A DNA stretch of 64,000 nucleotides. Source: JAKFWF01 sp963732635 (GTDB lineage Bacteria > Pseudomonadota > Alphaproteobacteria > Rhizobiales > Hyphomicrobiaceae). The stretch lies in NCBI GenBank assembly GCA_963732635.1, contig CAVTAL010000035.1, positions 861,244-925,243 of the forward strand. The letters are read 5' to 3'. The notes under the pieces were generated by a model, which saw only the letters and a list, made by a program, of their open reading frames with translations, did not search any database and was not told where the DNA came from. A program made the position numbers and the translations under genes. Numbering within the stretch: the first letter of the stretch is position 1; each line of letters starts with the position of its first letter. Below, one piece after another: positions 46,363 to 55,848 of this stretch.

Positions 46363-47106
46363 TTATCGCAATGCCAACAATAGGCTTCGCAGGCTCAACA
46401 GCATGACCACCACACCAACCAGGATCATCACCGGCCGGTCCGGCAAATGCTTGGTGGCATAGGCGGCGAACGGGGCTGCAACGACTCCGCCGATGACCAG
46501 TCCCGTAATGACTGGCCAGAGGGTGAGGCCCACGGTTGCGACAAATGTCGCGGTAACCGTGGCGGTGACGAAAAACTCCGCCACATTGGCGGAGCCAATG
46601 GCAAATCGTGCGCTCGCGCCGCGCCCGATCAGGGTCGTCGTCACCATGGCGCCCCAACCGCCACCTCCGATTGCGTCCAGAAAACCGCCGACCAAGCCCA
46701 GTAGGCCAACATGCTTCGGCACTTTGTGCTCGCCTCGCTCCTTCCAGATGGCCCGCCATACGATGATCGCGCCCATCACGAGCAGATATGAACTGACGAT
46801 TGGCCGGATGCTGTCGCCCGGCACTGTAGCAAGTACGTAGGCGCCGATGCAGCCGCCAATCATGCCCGGCACTGCGAGTCGCACAATCAGTTTGCGATCG
46901 ACATTTCCCATTCGCCAATGCGCTGTCCCCGACGCTGCGGTCGTAAAGACTTCCGCAGCGTGAATCGAGGCGCTGGCGGTGGCTGGCGGTACCCCAAACC
47001 CCATCAGGATCGTGGTGGCGGTGATGCCGTAGGCCATGCCGATGGCGCCATCGACCAGCTGGGCCGCGAAACCTATGGCGATGAAGAGCAAGATGTCAGT
47101 CAACAT
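46363..47106 (-). CDS. TauE/SafE family sulfite/sulfonate exporter
   Basis: 247 aa with about eight hydrophobic helices. IGFAAQLVDGAIGMAYGITATTILM is the family start, and LVGGFLDAIGGGGWGAMVTTTL is the conserved mid-protein motif. CGGAGA is 8 nt before ATG 47106. These proteins export sulfite or sulfonate derivatives. Xsc elsewhere in the window releases sulfite, so export of that by-product would be consistent, although the two genes are 19 kb apart. Confidence 0.9.
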   Translation of the reverse strand: MLTDILLFIAIGFAAQLVDGAIGMAYGITATTILMGFGVPPATASASIHAAEVFTTAASGTAHWRMGNVDRKLIVRLAVPGMIGGCIGAYVLATVPGDSIRPIVSSYLLVMGAIIVWRAIWKERGEHKVPKHVGLLGLVGGFLDAIGGGGWGAMVTTTLIGRGASARFAIGSANVAEFFVTATVTATFVATVGLTLWPVITGLVIGGVVAAPFAAYATKHLPDRPVMILVGVVVMLLSLRSLLLALR

Positions 47107-47302
47107 CGAGCAGTCTCCGGGTTGAAGTCTGGGTAACCATATACGGTCAGGCAACCCTGCGGCGAGGCTCGAATTGCGGTCATGGAAGCGGCGGTGGTGC
47201 GCCGCTGCGCCTGGTTGGACGGTGGCTTGCGGAAATTCGGTAACGGTCGCCGATTACAACGCTATGCTGGCAAGTCACATCAAATCGGCACGGATCCTGG
47301 GC

Positions 47303-48469
47303 ATGGACTACGAACTCTCACCTCTGCAGCTGGAAATCCAAGATGCGGCGCGGCGGATCTGTGATCAGGTAGGGATCGACTACTGGCTCAAGCGCGATCG
47401 TGATGGCGGCTTTCCGGAGGAGTTCTATCGTGCGGTGGCCGATGCCGGCTTCCTCGGCATCGCCATGCCGGAGGTGTATGGCGGGTCGGGCCTCGGCATT
47501 ACCGAGGCGGCGCTGTTCCTGCAGGCGGTGGCGGAGTCGGGTGGCGCGGTGGCGGCGTGCTCGTCGATCCACATGAACATCTTCGGGCTGCAGCCGGTGG
47601 TCGCCTTCGGAACCGAGGAGCAGAAGCAACGCATGTTGCCGCCGCTGATCCGTGGCGAGGTGAAAGCCTGCTTCGGTGTCACCGAGCCGGATGCCGGGCT
47701 CAATACGACGAAGCTCAAGACCCGCGCCGTTCGCGACGGCGACCGCTATCTGGTGTCGGGCAAGAAAGTGTGGATCTCGACCGCGCAGGTTGCCGACCAG
47801 ATCCTGCTGCTCGTCCGCACCACGCCGATCGACGAATGCAAGAAGCCGACCGATGGCCTCAGCCTGTTCTACACGAAACTCGACCGCCGCTTCGTCGACG
47901 TGCGCGAGATCGACAAGATGGGCCGCAAGGCGGTCGACAGCAACGAACTGTTCATCGACAATCTGCCGGTGCCGGTCGAAGATCGGATCGGCGAAGAAGG
48001 TCAGGGCTTCAATTACATCCTGCACGGCATGAACGCCGAACGCATTCTGCTCGCCGCCGAAGCCGTGGGGGTCGGGCGCGCGGCGCTGGCGCGGGCAACG
48101 CAATATGCCAAGGACCGCGTGGTGTTCGACCGGCCGATCGGCCAGAACCAGGGCGTCCAGCATCCATTGGCGCAGAGCTGGGCCGAACTCGAAGCTGCCA
48201 ATCACATGATGCTCGCCGCAGCATCACTCTATGATAATGGCAGGCCTTGCGGACCCGAAGCCAACGCCGCCAAGCTGCTTGCCTCGCAGGCGGCACTCAG
48301 AACCTGCGAACACGCGATGCTGACCCACGGCGGCTACGGTTACGCCAAGGAATTCCACGTCGAGCGATTCATGCGCGAGGTGATGATCCTCTACATCGCG
48401 CCGGTGACGCCGCAGATGATGCTGTGTCACATCGCCGAGAAGAAGCTCGGATTGCCGAAGTCATATTGA
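47303..48469 (+). CDS. Acyl-CoA dehydrogenase
   Basis: 388 aa from ATG 47303. FAD-binding ACFGVTEPDAGLNTTKLKT and VSGKKVWISTAQVADQILL, then GFNYILHGMNAERILLAAEAVGVG, RVVFDRPIGQNQGVQHPLA and LTHGGYGYAKEFHVERFMREVMI are family landmarks. A Glu in the ERFMREVMI segment or nearby would be the catalytic base. The substrate chain cannot be told. An alternative in-frame start lies 13 codons upstream, but the domain begins YELSPLQLEIQ. Confidence 0.9.
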   Translation: MDYELSPLQLEIQDAARRICDQVGIDYWLKRDRDGGFPEEFYRAVADAGFLGIAMPEVYGGSGLGITEAALFLQAVAESGGAVAACSSIHMNIFGLQPVVAFGTEEQKQRMLPPLIRGEVKACFGVTEPDAGLNTTKLKTRAVRDGDRYLVSGKKVWISTAQVADQILLLVRTTPIDECKKPTDGLSLFYTKLDRRFVDVREIDKMGRKAVDSNELFIDNLPVPVEDRIGEEGQGFNYILHGMNAERILLAAEAVGVGRAALARATQYAKDRVVFDRPIGQNQGVQHPLAQSWAELEAANHMMLAAASLYDNGRPCGPEANAAKLLASQAALRTCEHAMLTHGGYGYAKEFHVERFMREVMILYIAPVTPQMMLCHIAEKKLGLPKSY

Positions 48470-48686
48470 GCTTGTCTTTCTGGCGCCGTGTCGCGGGCAG
48501 CATGGATTTTGACTTCAGTCGGGGCGATGGGATCGATGGCGATTGCCAATCACGTCATGTGGCGACGTCGACAAGCCTTTCAGAAACTGAACACAAGTTG
48601 GACTACAAATTGCCACAACTTTAAGAACACCGTCACGCCGTGTGCGTGGCGCGTGCGCGCCACTTCGATCAACCACCACTGACGCC

Positions 48687-49919
48687 ATGAAAGGTCGCCC
48701 CGTGAGCGTCAATGAGAGCGGTAAGACCCCAATTGTAGAGCCGGCAGCGGGAATGATTGTTCCGGACCTCACTCGACAGTCTCTCGATCAACGCATCCGG
48801 CAACAGGAAATCTTGTCTGAACTCGGGGTCAACGCTTTGCAGGGTAACGACCTGCACACCCTGCTGACAGATACCGTTCATTTGGTGGCCGAGGGCTTGT
48901 CGGCTGAGTTCTGCAAGGTTCTCGAATTTGTGCCGGCTGACAACTGTTTCACAGTTCGCGCAGGTGTGGGTTGGGAATCAGATGTGGTCGGGGTGGCGCA
49001 AGTGGGGGCCGATCTTGCCTCCCCGGCAGGATATGCCCTCAAGACGGGGAAGCCCGTGATCTCAAACCATCTCGCCAACGAGCAGCGGTTTCGTACGCCG
49101 GAATTGTTTGCTCGATACAATATCTCACGCGCCATGAACGTTATTCTGCAAGGCGATGGGGTGCCTTATGGCGTCCTCGAAGTCGACAGCCGGTCCGAGG
49201 GCGATTTCACCGAGAATGACATCCCTTTCCTTCAAGGGGCGGCCAACATTTTGGGAATGGCCATCGAACGGGAGCGAAATCAGCGGCTTCTCAAAGCCGC
49301 ACTGGGGCAGCACCAAGTACTTCTGAAGGAGATGAACCATCGCATAAAGAATAGTTTGTCGATCGTCATCAGCATGCTTCGATTGCAGGCGAAAGATGGC
49401 GGCGCCTTGACGGCACCTGAACAGCTCGAAGCTGCTGCCGTTCGCGTGCACGCTATCGCGCGGGCCCACGAACGCCTCTACCAAACCGACGACGTCGAAC
49501 ACCTGGATATTGGCCGCTATATCGAGCAGGTCTGTCGCGATATCGATGAGAGCGTTGCGCACTGCGAGATTCACATTGATGCGCAGCACGACGTCATGAT
49601 CGCGACGGATCGCGCCATTCCCATCGCCTTGATGGTCAATGAGCTCATCACGAACGCTGCCAAGTATGGCCGTGAAGGGCAGACGGCTCTCAATATCTGG
49701 GTTGGTTTAATTGGCTGTGGTGACGCGATCCAAATTTCCGTCAGAAACGAGGGTGTCGGGCTTCCACCCGACTTTGATCTAGCCAATACCAAGGGGCTGG
49801 GCATGCGGCTCTTGCGAGCCTTCCAGCAGCAATTGGAGGCGACCATCAGCGTCAACCCGCAACCCAAAGGCACGGAATTCGTCGTTACAATTCCACTCGA
49901 ATCAACGTCTGTTCAGTGA
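48687..49919 (+). CDS. GAF-domain sensor histidine kinase, HWE/HisKA_2 type
   Basis: 410 aa from ATG 48687. A GAF domain (HTLLTDTVHLVAEGLSAEFCKVLEF... YGVLEVDS) occupies about residues 55-205. The phospho-acceptor His218 is in LLKEMNHRIKNSLSIVISML, the HisKA_2 signature, and the ATPase domain has MVNELITNAAKYG and GLGMRLLRAFQQQLEA. There are no membrane spans, so it senses an intracellular cue. No response regulator gene is adjacent, so the partner is elsewhere; this class often controls EcfG-type stress responses. Confidence 0.9.
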   Translation: MKGRPVSVNESGKTPIVEPAAGMIVPDLTRQSLDQRIRQQEILSELGVNALQGNDLHTLLTDTVHLVAEGLSAEFCKVLEFVPADNCFTVRAGVGWESDVVGVAQVGADLASPAGYALKTGKPVISNHLANEQRFRTPELFARYNISRAMNVILQGDGVPYGVLEVDSRSEGDFTENDIPFLQGAANILGMAIERERNQRLLKAALGQHQVLLKEMNHRIKNSLSIVISMLRLQAKDGGALTAPEQLEAAAVRVHAIARAHERLYQTDDVEHLDIGRYIEQVCRDIDESVAHCEIHIDAQHDVMIATDRAIPIALMVNELITNAAKYGREGQTALNIWVGLIGCGDAIQISVRNEGVGLPPDFDLANTKGLGMRLLRAFQQQLEATISVNPQPKGTEFVVTIPLESTSVQ

Positions 49920-49963
49920 ACAAGCATGCAAGGTTCTGCCCGCTAATCGCGACTTTGCGACGG

Positions 49964-51517
49964 TCACAATCCGTCGAGCATGGCTAGAAACCCCTCCGCA
50001 CTTGCGAGGGTCGATGTGCGGCGGTCGGCCGAGAACTTGTCCCACGTTCGGTACATCTGTCCCATTCGTGGGTTTGCAGCGAGCTTCGCGCGATGGCGCG
50101 CGAGGAAGTGCCAGTAGAGCGCGTTGAAGGGGCAGGCCTCGTCACCGTGCGGTTGGCTGACCTTGTAGCGACAGGTCTTGCAGTGATTTGACATGCGATT
50201 GATGTAGGCGCCCGAGGCAACATAGGGCTTTGACGCCAGCAATCCACCGTCGCCGAACTGGCTCATCCCCAGCGTGTTCGGCAGTTCGACCCATTCGTAG
50301 GCGTCGGCATAGACCATCAGGTACCACTCGTGCAGCGCCTGTGGTGAAACTCCTGCGAGCAGAGCGAAATTGCCGGTCAGCATTAGGCGCTGGATATGAT
50401 GCGCGTATGCTTCCGTCTTGGTTTGCATAATCGCCGAGCGCAGGCACGCCATGTCGGTTTCGGCGGTCCAGTAGAATTCCGGGACGGGGCGTGCGGCCGC
50501 GAAATAGTTTTCATTCACATAACTTGGCATTTTCAGCCAGTAGATGCCGCGCACATACTCCCGCCAGCCGATAATCTGGCGGATGAAGCCCTCGGCGGCA
50601 TTGAGCGGCACATTGCCAGCCCGGTACGCGGCTTCGACGCGACGACAGACGTGCAAGGGGTCGAGCAGCCCCGCGTTGATGTAGACCGACAATACCGAGT
50701 GATAAAGGAATGCTTCGCCTTCCAGCATGGCATCCTGGAAATCGCCGAAGCGGGCGAGCGCCGACGTTACAAAATGATCGAGAGCCATTTCGGCATCGGC
50801 TCGCGTCACCGCGAACCAGAAGGGTGTCAGATCGCCGAAATGGTTATCAAAGCGCCGCGCCACCAGCGTCAGGACATCATTGGTGATCGCATCTGGCGCG
50901 ACGCGATGCGGTTGGGGCATGAACAAGTCGGCCTTTGCCGCCTGACGATTGTCATGGTCGAAGTTCCATTGCCCGCCGATGGGCTGATCGCCATCCATCA
51001 GCAGTCCGGTTTTGCGACGCATCTCTCGATAGAAATATTCCATGCGCAATTGCTTGCGGTCTCGCGCCCAGGTCGCGAACTCTGCGGTTGAACACATAAA
51101 TCGATCGTCATCGAGGATGTCGACGGGAAGATCGAAAGACTTCGACCAACCGCGTATGGCATCTAAGACGCGCCACTCACCGGGGGCTGTAACTACGATC
51201 CGCGACGCCTTGTGCCGCCCGACAGCAGCTTCGACTTCACTGGTGAAGCTGGCGTTATCGCCGGTCTGATCCAATGTGCGATAGTCGACTGTCCAGCCTG
51301 TGGCGCGCAACTCATCTGCGAAGTGTCGCATGGCTGCAAATAGAAACGCGATCTTCTTCTTATGGTGCCGGACGTAGGTCGCCTCTTCCCAGACCTCGCA
51401 CATCAGCACGACGGTGTGCGCGGCGGCGGTTGCTTTCAGCGATGACAGCGACAGACTCAACTGGTCGCCGAGCACAAGTAGCAAAGTCCTTTCAGTTCCT
51501 CCCTTCTTGGTCCTCAT
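49964..51517 (-). CDS. phrB: Photolyase/cryptochrome of the FeS bacterial class (PhrB-type, (6-4) photolyase)
   Basis: 517 aa. LLLVLGDQLSLSLSSLKA is the DUF-like N-terminal photolyase-related domain. IIGWREYVRGIYWLKMPSYVNENYF is the family's characteristic core. The Fe-S cluster cysteines are visible: one in TDMACLRSAI, then CKTC and the Cys of DEACPF, with CxxC-12-C spacing identical to PhrB. The enzyme repairs (6-4) photoproducts in UV-damaged DNA using FAD and a [4Fe-4S] cluster. It overlaps the DUF2256 gene by 4 nt, a known gene pair. Confidence 0.92.
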   Translation of the reverse strand: MRTKKGGTERTLLLVLGDQLSLSLSSLKATAAAHTVVLMCEVWEEATYVRHHKKKIAFLFAAMRHFADELRATGWTVDYRTLDQTGDNASFTSEVEAAVGRHKASRIVVTAPGEWRVLDAIRGWSKSFDLPVDILDDDRFMCSTAEFATWARDRKQLRMEYFYREMRRKTGLLMDGDQPIGGQWNFDHDNRQAAKADLFMPQPHRVAPDAITNDVLTLVARRFDNHFGDLTPFWFAVTRADAEMALDHFVTSALARFGDFQDAMLEGEAFLYHSVLSVYINAGLLDPLHVCRRVEAAYRAGNVPLNAAEGFIRQIIGWREYVRGIYWLKMPSYVNENYFAAARPVPEFYWTAETDMACLRSAIMQTKTEAYAHHIQRLMLTGNFALLAGVSPQALHEWYLMVYADAYEWVELPNTLGMSQFGDGGLLASKPYVASGAYINRMSNHCKTCRYKVSQPHGDEACPFNALYWHFLARHRAKLAANPRMGQMYRTWDKFSADRRTSTLASAEGFLAMLDGL

Positions 51518-51699
51518 TGGGGCTGGTCCATTTTCGCGGCTTGGCTGCCTGTCCGTCGGCAACGCTCCGAGCAGAAGCGCACGTTGCTCCAATCCCGCTC
51601 CCACTTCTTGCGCCATGCGAAGGGTCGTTGGCAGGCGGCGCATAACTTTTCGGGTAACTGCGATTTGTGGCGTATGCGTTTAGGTTGGTCGCTGCTCAT
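51514..51699 (-). CDS. DUF2256 small zinc-ribbon-like protein
   Basis: 61 aa with CAAC and CSERC pairs, consistent with a small metal-binding fold (ELPEKLCAACQRPFAWRKKWE... VRFCSERCRR). It is the usual companion of PhrB-type photolyases and cryptochromes. GGAGCC precedes the ATG, and the stop overlaps the photolyase start (ATGA), so the pair is co-translated. Function is unknown. Confidence 0.9.
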   Translation of the reverse strand: MSSDQPKRIRHKSQLPEKLCAACQRPFAWRKKWERDWSNVRFCSERCRRTGSQAAKMDQPQ

Positions 51700-52123
51700 G
51701 ATGGCTCCAACGTGCCGAGATCGAAGGCCAATTGCGCCTCAGCGGGAACAGGTGCTGCCGATGCAACGCGTCCGGCAGCGCTAATGGCTCCGGATCAACG
51801 ATAAGCGGCTAGATAACGATGATGCAATTTACGATTCACGCCGTTGGGTGGATCACAGCGACGACCAGAACTCGGCCCACCTCGCATGAAAATTTTACCG
51901 GAGGCATGTTGACGGTGACAACGGTTCCGACGACCCGAATAGCACGAAGCCAGGAACGAGTTATCATGACCTCCTGGCGAAAATCGCGACCACTGCTACT
52001 GCCGCCGTTGTCCGAGCGTGCTATTCAGAGGTTCCTTGGTGTTTTGCCTGTTGTTCGCGGTACAAGGATGCCCGCCGTGCAGGCGAGGGCAACGCGCCCG
52101 GCGAACCGTTTCAGGAGGTATCG
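51700..52123. other. Intergenic region between DUF2256 and pirin genes
   Basis: 424 bases with divergent promoters expected. No RNA gene, repeat or convincing coding frame was seen. A strong AGGAGG-type site lies just before the pirin start at 52124. Confidence 0.45.
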
Positions 52124-52831
52124 ATGGCGATCAGGATCAGGCGATCGGCGGAGCGTGGAGCCGCCAATTTCGGCTGGCTCGACACCCGGCATACGTTCTC
52201 GTTCGGGCAGTACTACGACCCGAAGCACATGGGCTTCGGGCCGCTGCGCGTGATCAACGACGACAAGGTTGCGGCCGGCGGCGGCTTTCCGATGCATCAG
52301 CACGACAACATGGAAATCGTCACCTACATCGTCGGTGGCGCGCTTGAGCACAAGGACAGCCTTGGCACCGGTTCGGTGATCCGGCCAGGCGATGTGCAGC
52401 GCATGACAGCTGGCACCGGCATTCGACACAGCGAATTCAATCCGTCGAAGTCGGAAGCTGTGCATCTGCTGCAGATCTGGATCCTGCCCGAAAGGGAAGG
52501 TTTGAAGCCTGCCTATGAACAGAAGACGTTCCCGCTCGATGACCGGCGCGGCAAGCTGCAGCTTGTCGCATCGCGATTGGGCCGCGAAGGCTCGGTCACC
52601 ATCAATCAGGACGTCGATCTCTATTCGACAGTGTTGTCGGCGGGCCAAGACGTATCGCATGCGGTGAAGCCGGGGCGGTTGGCGTGGCTGCAGATTGCGC
52701 GCGGCGCTGTGACGCTCAACGGCGAGCGGTTGGCGGAGGGCGATGGCGCGTCGGTCGACACCGCCGCCACGCTCTCCATCGCAGGGACCACGGGCGAAGC
52801 CGAAGTGCTGCTGTTCGATATGGTGCCATAA
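52124..52831 (+). CDS. Pirin family protein (YhaK-like)
   Basis: 235 aa bicupin. The N-terminus ERGAANFGWLDTRHTFSFGQYYDPKHMGFGPLRV and GFPMHQHDNMEIVTYIVGGALEHKDSLG are typical, with the metal-ligand residues in MHQHDNME. Later TGIRHSEFNPS and the C-terminal cupin complete the fold. Some relatives act as quercetinases or redox sensors. AGGAGG precedes ATG 52124. Confidence 0.93.
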   Translation: MAIRIRRSAERGAANFGWLDTRHTFSFGQYYDPKHMGFGPLRVINDDKVAAGGGFPMHQHDNMEIVTYIVGGALEHKDSLGTGSVIRPGDVQRMTAGTGIRHSEFNPSKSEAVHLLQIWILPEREGLKPAYEQKTFPLDDRRGKLQLVASRLGREGSVTINQDVDLYSTVLSAGQDVSHAVKPGRLAWLQIARGAVTLNGERLAEGDGASVDTAATLSIAGTTGEAEVLLFDMVP

Positions 52832-52841
52832 GCCGCAAGCG

Positions 52842-54128
52842 TCATGTCGGCGTAGTGGGCAGCGACACCTTGAAACAGCTGCCGCCACCTTCGCGCGGCA
52901 GACAAACGACGTTGCCGCCGTGCCGCGTTGCGATCTGGCGGACGAGAGACAGACCGAGGCCGACGCCGCCATTTTTCTCGCTGGCGCCAGTGACGCGATG
53001 GAACGGCTCGAATATGCGTTCGCGTTCTGGCGCGGGAACCCCCGGGCCGCGGTCGCAGAAGTCGAAGTCAACTCTGCCGCCAGCAATGGCGTTCACAGTC
53101 ACTTCGATGTCGGCGCCGTTGCCATGATGCCTGGCGTTTTCGAGCAGGTTGCGGATCAGCCGGCGCAGCAGGCGCGGATCGGCGCGTACGATCGGCAGAG
53201 TTTGGTTTGCGAAGTGCAGCTCGACACCGCCGCGGGCACATTCCTCGGCAAGCAGCGCCACCAGATCGACGGCCTCGAATGTCGTTTCATCGTTGCTCAA
53301 GGCATCAAGGCGGCTGGCCAGCAGGATCTCGTCGATCAGTTGATCGAGCTCCTTGATATTGCGGGTGAGTTCGCCGCGATCGATTTTCCCGGCGCCGTCG
53401 GGTAACGCCTCGATGCCCATGCGCAGTCGCGCCAGCGGTGAGCGCAATTCGTGCGAGGCGTTGGCGAGCAACGACTTGCTGGTCGAGACCAGGGCCTCGA
53501 TGCGGTCGGCCGAACGGTTGAAGGTCGTGGCCAGACGGGCGACTTCGTCGTGACCTTCGACCTTGACGCGAGCCGAAAGATGACCCGAGCCGAGCGCTTC
53601 GACGCTACGCTCAAGTGTCTCCAGTCGCCGTGTCAGCCGCCGCACTACCGGATAGGCGCATAGCCCGACCGTCGCGGTGATCGCGAGCAGAGCCGCGAGC
53701 CAGGCGAAGCGCTGCCAGGGGCCACGTTTCGCGATCGGTTTGGCGGCAACCAGCCAGCGGCCGTCGGATAGTTGGACGACGTGCGACCAGAAGTGCGGAT
53801 GCTCGTTGCCTGGGCCGAACCGTTCGCGGCGCTGGCGCGGTGGCAGCAGCGAACCATCGCTGGCATCGGCGATCAATTCACCGTCACGGTTGAAGATGGC
53901 GAGGTCGTAGCCCGACAATGTTCGCCAGTGATCGAGGGCGGCCCGCTGGATCTCGGGCGGCGCGATGGCCGGCGGCACCAGTTGCTCGGCGGCGGCAGGA
54001 TAGAAATCTGCTCGTGGGCCGAAGCGGTCGAAGTCACCGAACAGCCGCCATGTGATGCCAGCCAGGATCGCGAAGATTGCGAGGCTGCCGAGCACCGCCA
54101 GATAAATGCGAAAGTAGAGCCGGCCCAT
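52842..54128 (-). CDS. Two-component sensor histidine kinase (EnvZ/CpxA-like)
   Basis: 428 aa. Two membrane spans (near residues 5-30 and 150-180) flank a periplasmic domain. A HAMP-like linker follows (RRLTRRLETLERSVEALGSGHLSARVKV), then phospho-acceptor His226 in NASHELRSPLARLR and the ATPase N box LIRNLLENARHHG with G boxes DRGPGVP and GGVGLGLSLVR. It probably phosphorylates the response regulator encoded upstream. Its start codon lies 2 nt from a MITE. Before insertion the regulator stop and this ATG overlapped (TAATG), so translational coupling is now lost. Confidence 0.92.
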   Translation of the reverse strand: MGRLYFRIYLAVLGSLAIFAILAGITWRLFGDFDRFGPRADFYPAAAEQLVPPAIAPPEIQRAALDHWRTLSGYDLAIFNRDGELIADASDGSLLPPRQRRERFGPGNEHPHFWSHVVQLSDGRWLVAAKPIAKRGPWQRFAWLAALLAITATVGLCAYPVVRRLTRRLETLERSVEALGSGHLSARVKVEGHDEVARLATTFNRSADRIEALVSTSKSLLANASHELRSPLARLRMGIEALPDGAGKIDRGELTRNIKELDQLIDEILLASRLDALSNDETTFEAVDLVALLAEECARGGVELHFANQTLPIVRADPRLLRRLIRNLLENARHHGNGADIEVTVNAIAGGRVDFDFCDRGPGVPAPERERIFEPFHRVTGASEKNGGVGLGLSLVRQIATRHGGNVVCLPREGGGSCFKVSLPTTPT

Positions 54129-54130
54129 TA

Positions 54131-54421
54131 GAGCCTGTCCGGATAGTTTTCATGGAATTTCATCGCGTTTGCATGGTCCAGATGGCAGGAGCGTCGCCGC
54201 AGCCGATACCCAAAGGTATCGGCAAGGTGCGCGTCATGCGGTCCCGCATGCAGTCGCATGACCCAGATGGGCCATGCAAACGCGACCGGAGGTGGCCCAA
54301 TCTCGGTCGCCAGCCGCGTCGCAACCCTTGGCCGTAGCCAGGCTACGGCCGGCGGGCTGCTTCTTGCGGATCGACTCGACATTGGGCCATGAATTCTCAT
54401 GAAAACTATCCGGACAGGCTC
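54131..54421. mobile_element. MITE (291 bp) inserted between response regulator and kinase genes
   Basis: The ends are near-perfect inverted repeats of about 34 bases beginning GAGCCTGTCCGGATAGTTTT. The element is flanked by a TTA duplication (54128-54130 and 54422-54424). It has no transposase, but internal palindromes such as GCCGTAGCC-AGG-CTACGGC. The regulator TAA stop and kinase ATG originally formed TAATG, so the insertion is exactly at the junction. The TTA/TA target resembles that of IS5/IS630-type elements, one of which may supply transposase in trans (inference). Confidence 0.85.
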
Positions 54422-55135
54422 TTAGTCCTGCACCTTGGCGAACACGTAGCCGGTGCCGCGCACCGTGATGATGCGGCGCGGCTGTTTGACGTCGTCTTCG
54501 ATCGCCGCGCGGATGCGGCCGATATGCACATCGATGGAACGGTCGAGTGCCGGGTCGAAGTCATGATGGGTGCCGGTGGCGAATTCGATCAACTGTTCGC
54601 GGGTCAGCACCCGGCCGGCGCGTTCGGCCATCGCCAGCAGCAGCGCGAACTGGTGACTGGTCAGGATCTTGTCGGTGCCATCGAGACGAATCATGCGGGC
54701 GCCACAATCGATTTCCAGCCGGCCGAAGCGCAGGATGTCGCTGACTTCGCCTGAGCTCGTCGACATGCCGCGTCGGAGCACGACGCGAATCCGGGCCAGC
54801 AGTTCGCGCGGCTCGAACGGTTTCGGGATGTAGTCCTCGGCACCGAGTTCGAGGCCGACGACGCGGTCGGTCGGGTCGCCCTTGGCGGTCAGCATGATCA
54901 CTGGTGTTCGGCTGGCGGCACCGGCAATGGCGCGGATGCGGCGGAAGATCTCAAGCCCGTCACCGTCCGGCAGCATCAAGTCGAGCAGGACGAGGTCGGC
55001 GGGCGCACGCTTCAGTGACGCTATGCCGGCCGCACCATCCGCGGCAATCATAACCGTCATGCCAGCCTGGCCCAGATAGTCGGAAACCATCCGGGCCAAG
55101 CGTGCATCGTCCTCGATCATCAGTATATTCGGCAT
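54422..55135 (-). CDS. OmpR-family response regulator
   Basis: 237 aa. Receiver with phospho-acceptor Asp52 in LVLLDLMLPDGDGLE, acidic pocket IEDD near the N-terminus, Lys in VIMLTAKGDPTDRVVGLELGAEDYIPKPFEPREL, then a winged-helix DNA-binding domain (RTPV... LTREQLIEFATG... DVHIGRIRAAIEDD). The TAA stop forms one side of the MITE target duplication. It follows the CpxP-like gene by 20 nt and should be in an operon with it and the kinase. Confidence 0.93.
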   Translation of the reverse strand: MPNILMIEDDARLARMVSDYLGQAGMTVMIAADGAAGIASLKRAPADLVLLDLMLPDGDGLEIFRRIRAIAGAASRTPVIMLTAKGDPTDRVVGLELGAEDYIPKPFEPRELLARIRVVLRRGMSTSSGEVSDILRFGRLEIDCGARMIRLDGTDKILTSHQFALLLAMAERAGRVLTREQLIEFATGTHHDFDPALDRSIDVHIGRIRAAIEDDVKQPRRIITVRGTGYVFAKVQD

Positions 55136-55155
55136 CGCAACACACTAGCGCACTA

Positions 55156-55743
55156 TTAGCCTCGCCCGAAGCTGCGCGACTGCCAGCGCTCGACCAGCTT
55201 GGCGCGCTGGGCCGGTGACAAGATGTCGGCGACGTCGGCCAGCGCCAGGGCGGCGCGCTTCGACAGCGTATCGGCGAGCGCCAGCTCCTCGGTGCGCAGT
55301 TGCTCGAGTAGCGCCCGGTCGATCTTGTCGGCCCTGAGCGCGGCGGCAAGCTTGTCGCGAACGGCATTGTGGGCCTCTCGCAGCGGCAGCAGATCCTTGA
55401 TCGCCGCCTTGGTGATGTCGGCGGCCTTGGACTTCTGCTCAGCCGTGGCGTCGACGCGGCCCAGCACGCGGCCAACGCCGGCATCGGTCTGGCGGATGAT
55501 GGCGTCGGCATCGAGCGTCCGGTGCATGCCGAAGCCGCCGCCAAAGCGGTGGCCGAAGTGGCCGCTCGTCGCCTTGCCGATGCCGAAGCCGACGAGACCG
55601 GTCGCAACCGCGATGGCCGCGAGGGCAAGGCCGCGACGGCGCGGGGTGCGTGGGCCACAACAGCCGGACTGCTTGCCGGCATCGGGTGTCGTGTTGTTTC
55701 CGGCGGAAGGCTTGGGGCCGGGTGTCGTGTTGTTGTCGGTCAT
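55156..55743 (-). CDS. Membrane-anchored Spy/CpxP-like periplasmic protein
   Basis: 195 aa. A short cytoplasmic part with a near-repeat (NNTTPGPKPSAG, NNTTPDAGKQSG) and a CCG precedes one membrane span (RGLALAAIAVATGLVGFGIG). A periplasmic helical domain (DAGVGRVLGRVDATAEQKSKAADITKAAIKDLLPLREAHNAV... LSPAQRAKLVERW) then follows, of the CpxP/Spy/heavy-metal-sensor type. CpxP-like proteins inhibit or modulate a Cpx-like kinase under envelope stress. It heads the regulator-kinase operon. Confidence 0.88.
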   Translation of the reverse strand: MTDNNTTPGPKPSAGNNTTPDAGKQSGCCGPRTPRRRGLALAAIAVATGLVGFGIGKATSGHFGHRFGGGFGMHRTLDADAIIRQTDAGVGRVLGRVDATAEQKSKAADITKAAIKDLLPLREAHNAVRDKLAAALRADKIDRALLEQLRTEELALADTLSKRAALALADVADILSPAQRAKLVERWQSRSFGRG

Positions 55744-55848
55744 GAATCATCTCCAGTGGTCGTTGGGCTCGCGAAGCGTGGTCGCGATGATGGAGAGATA
55801 GCCCCGGTCTGCGTCGGACCTGCGTGGCCCACGTAAAGTTTCGTAAAG

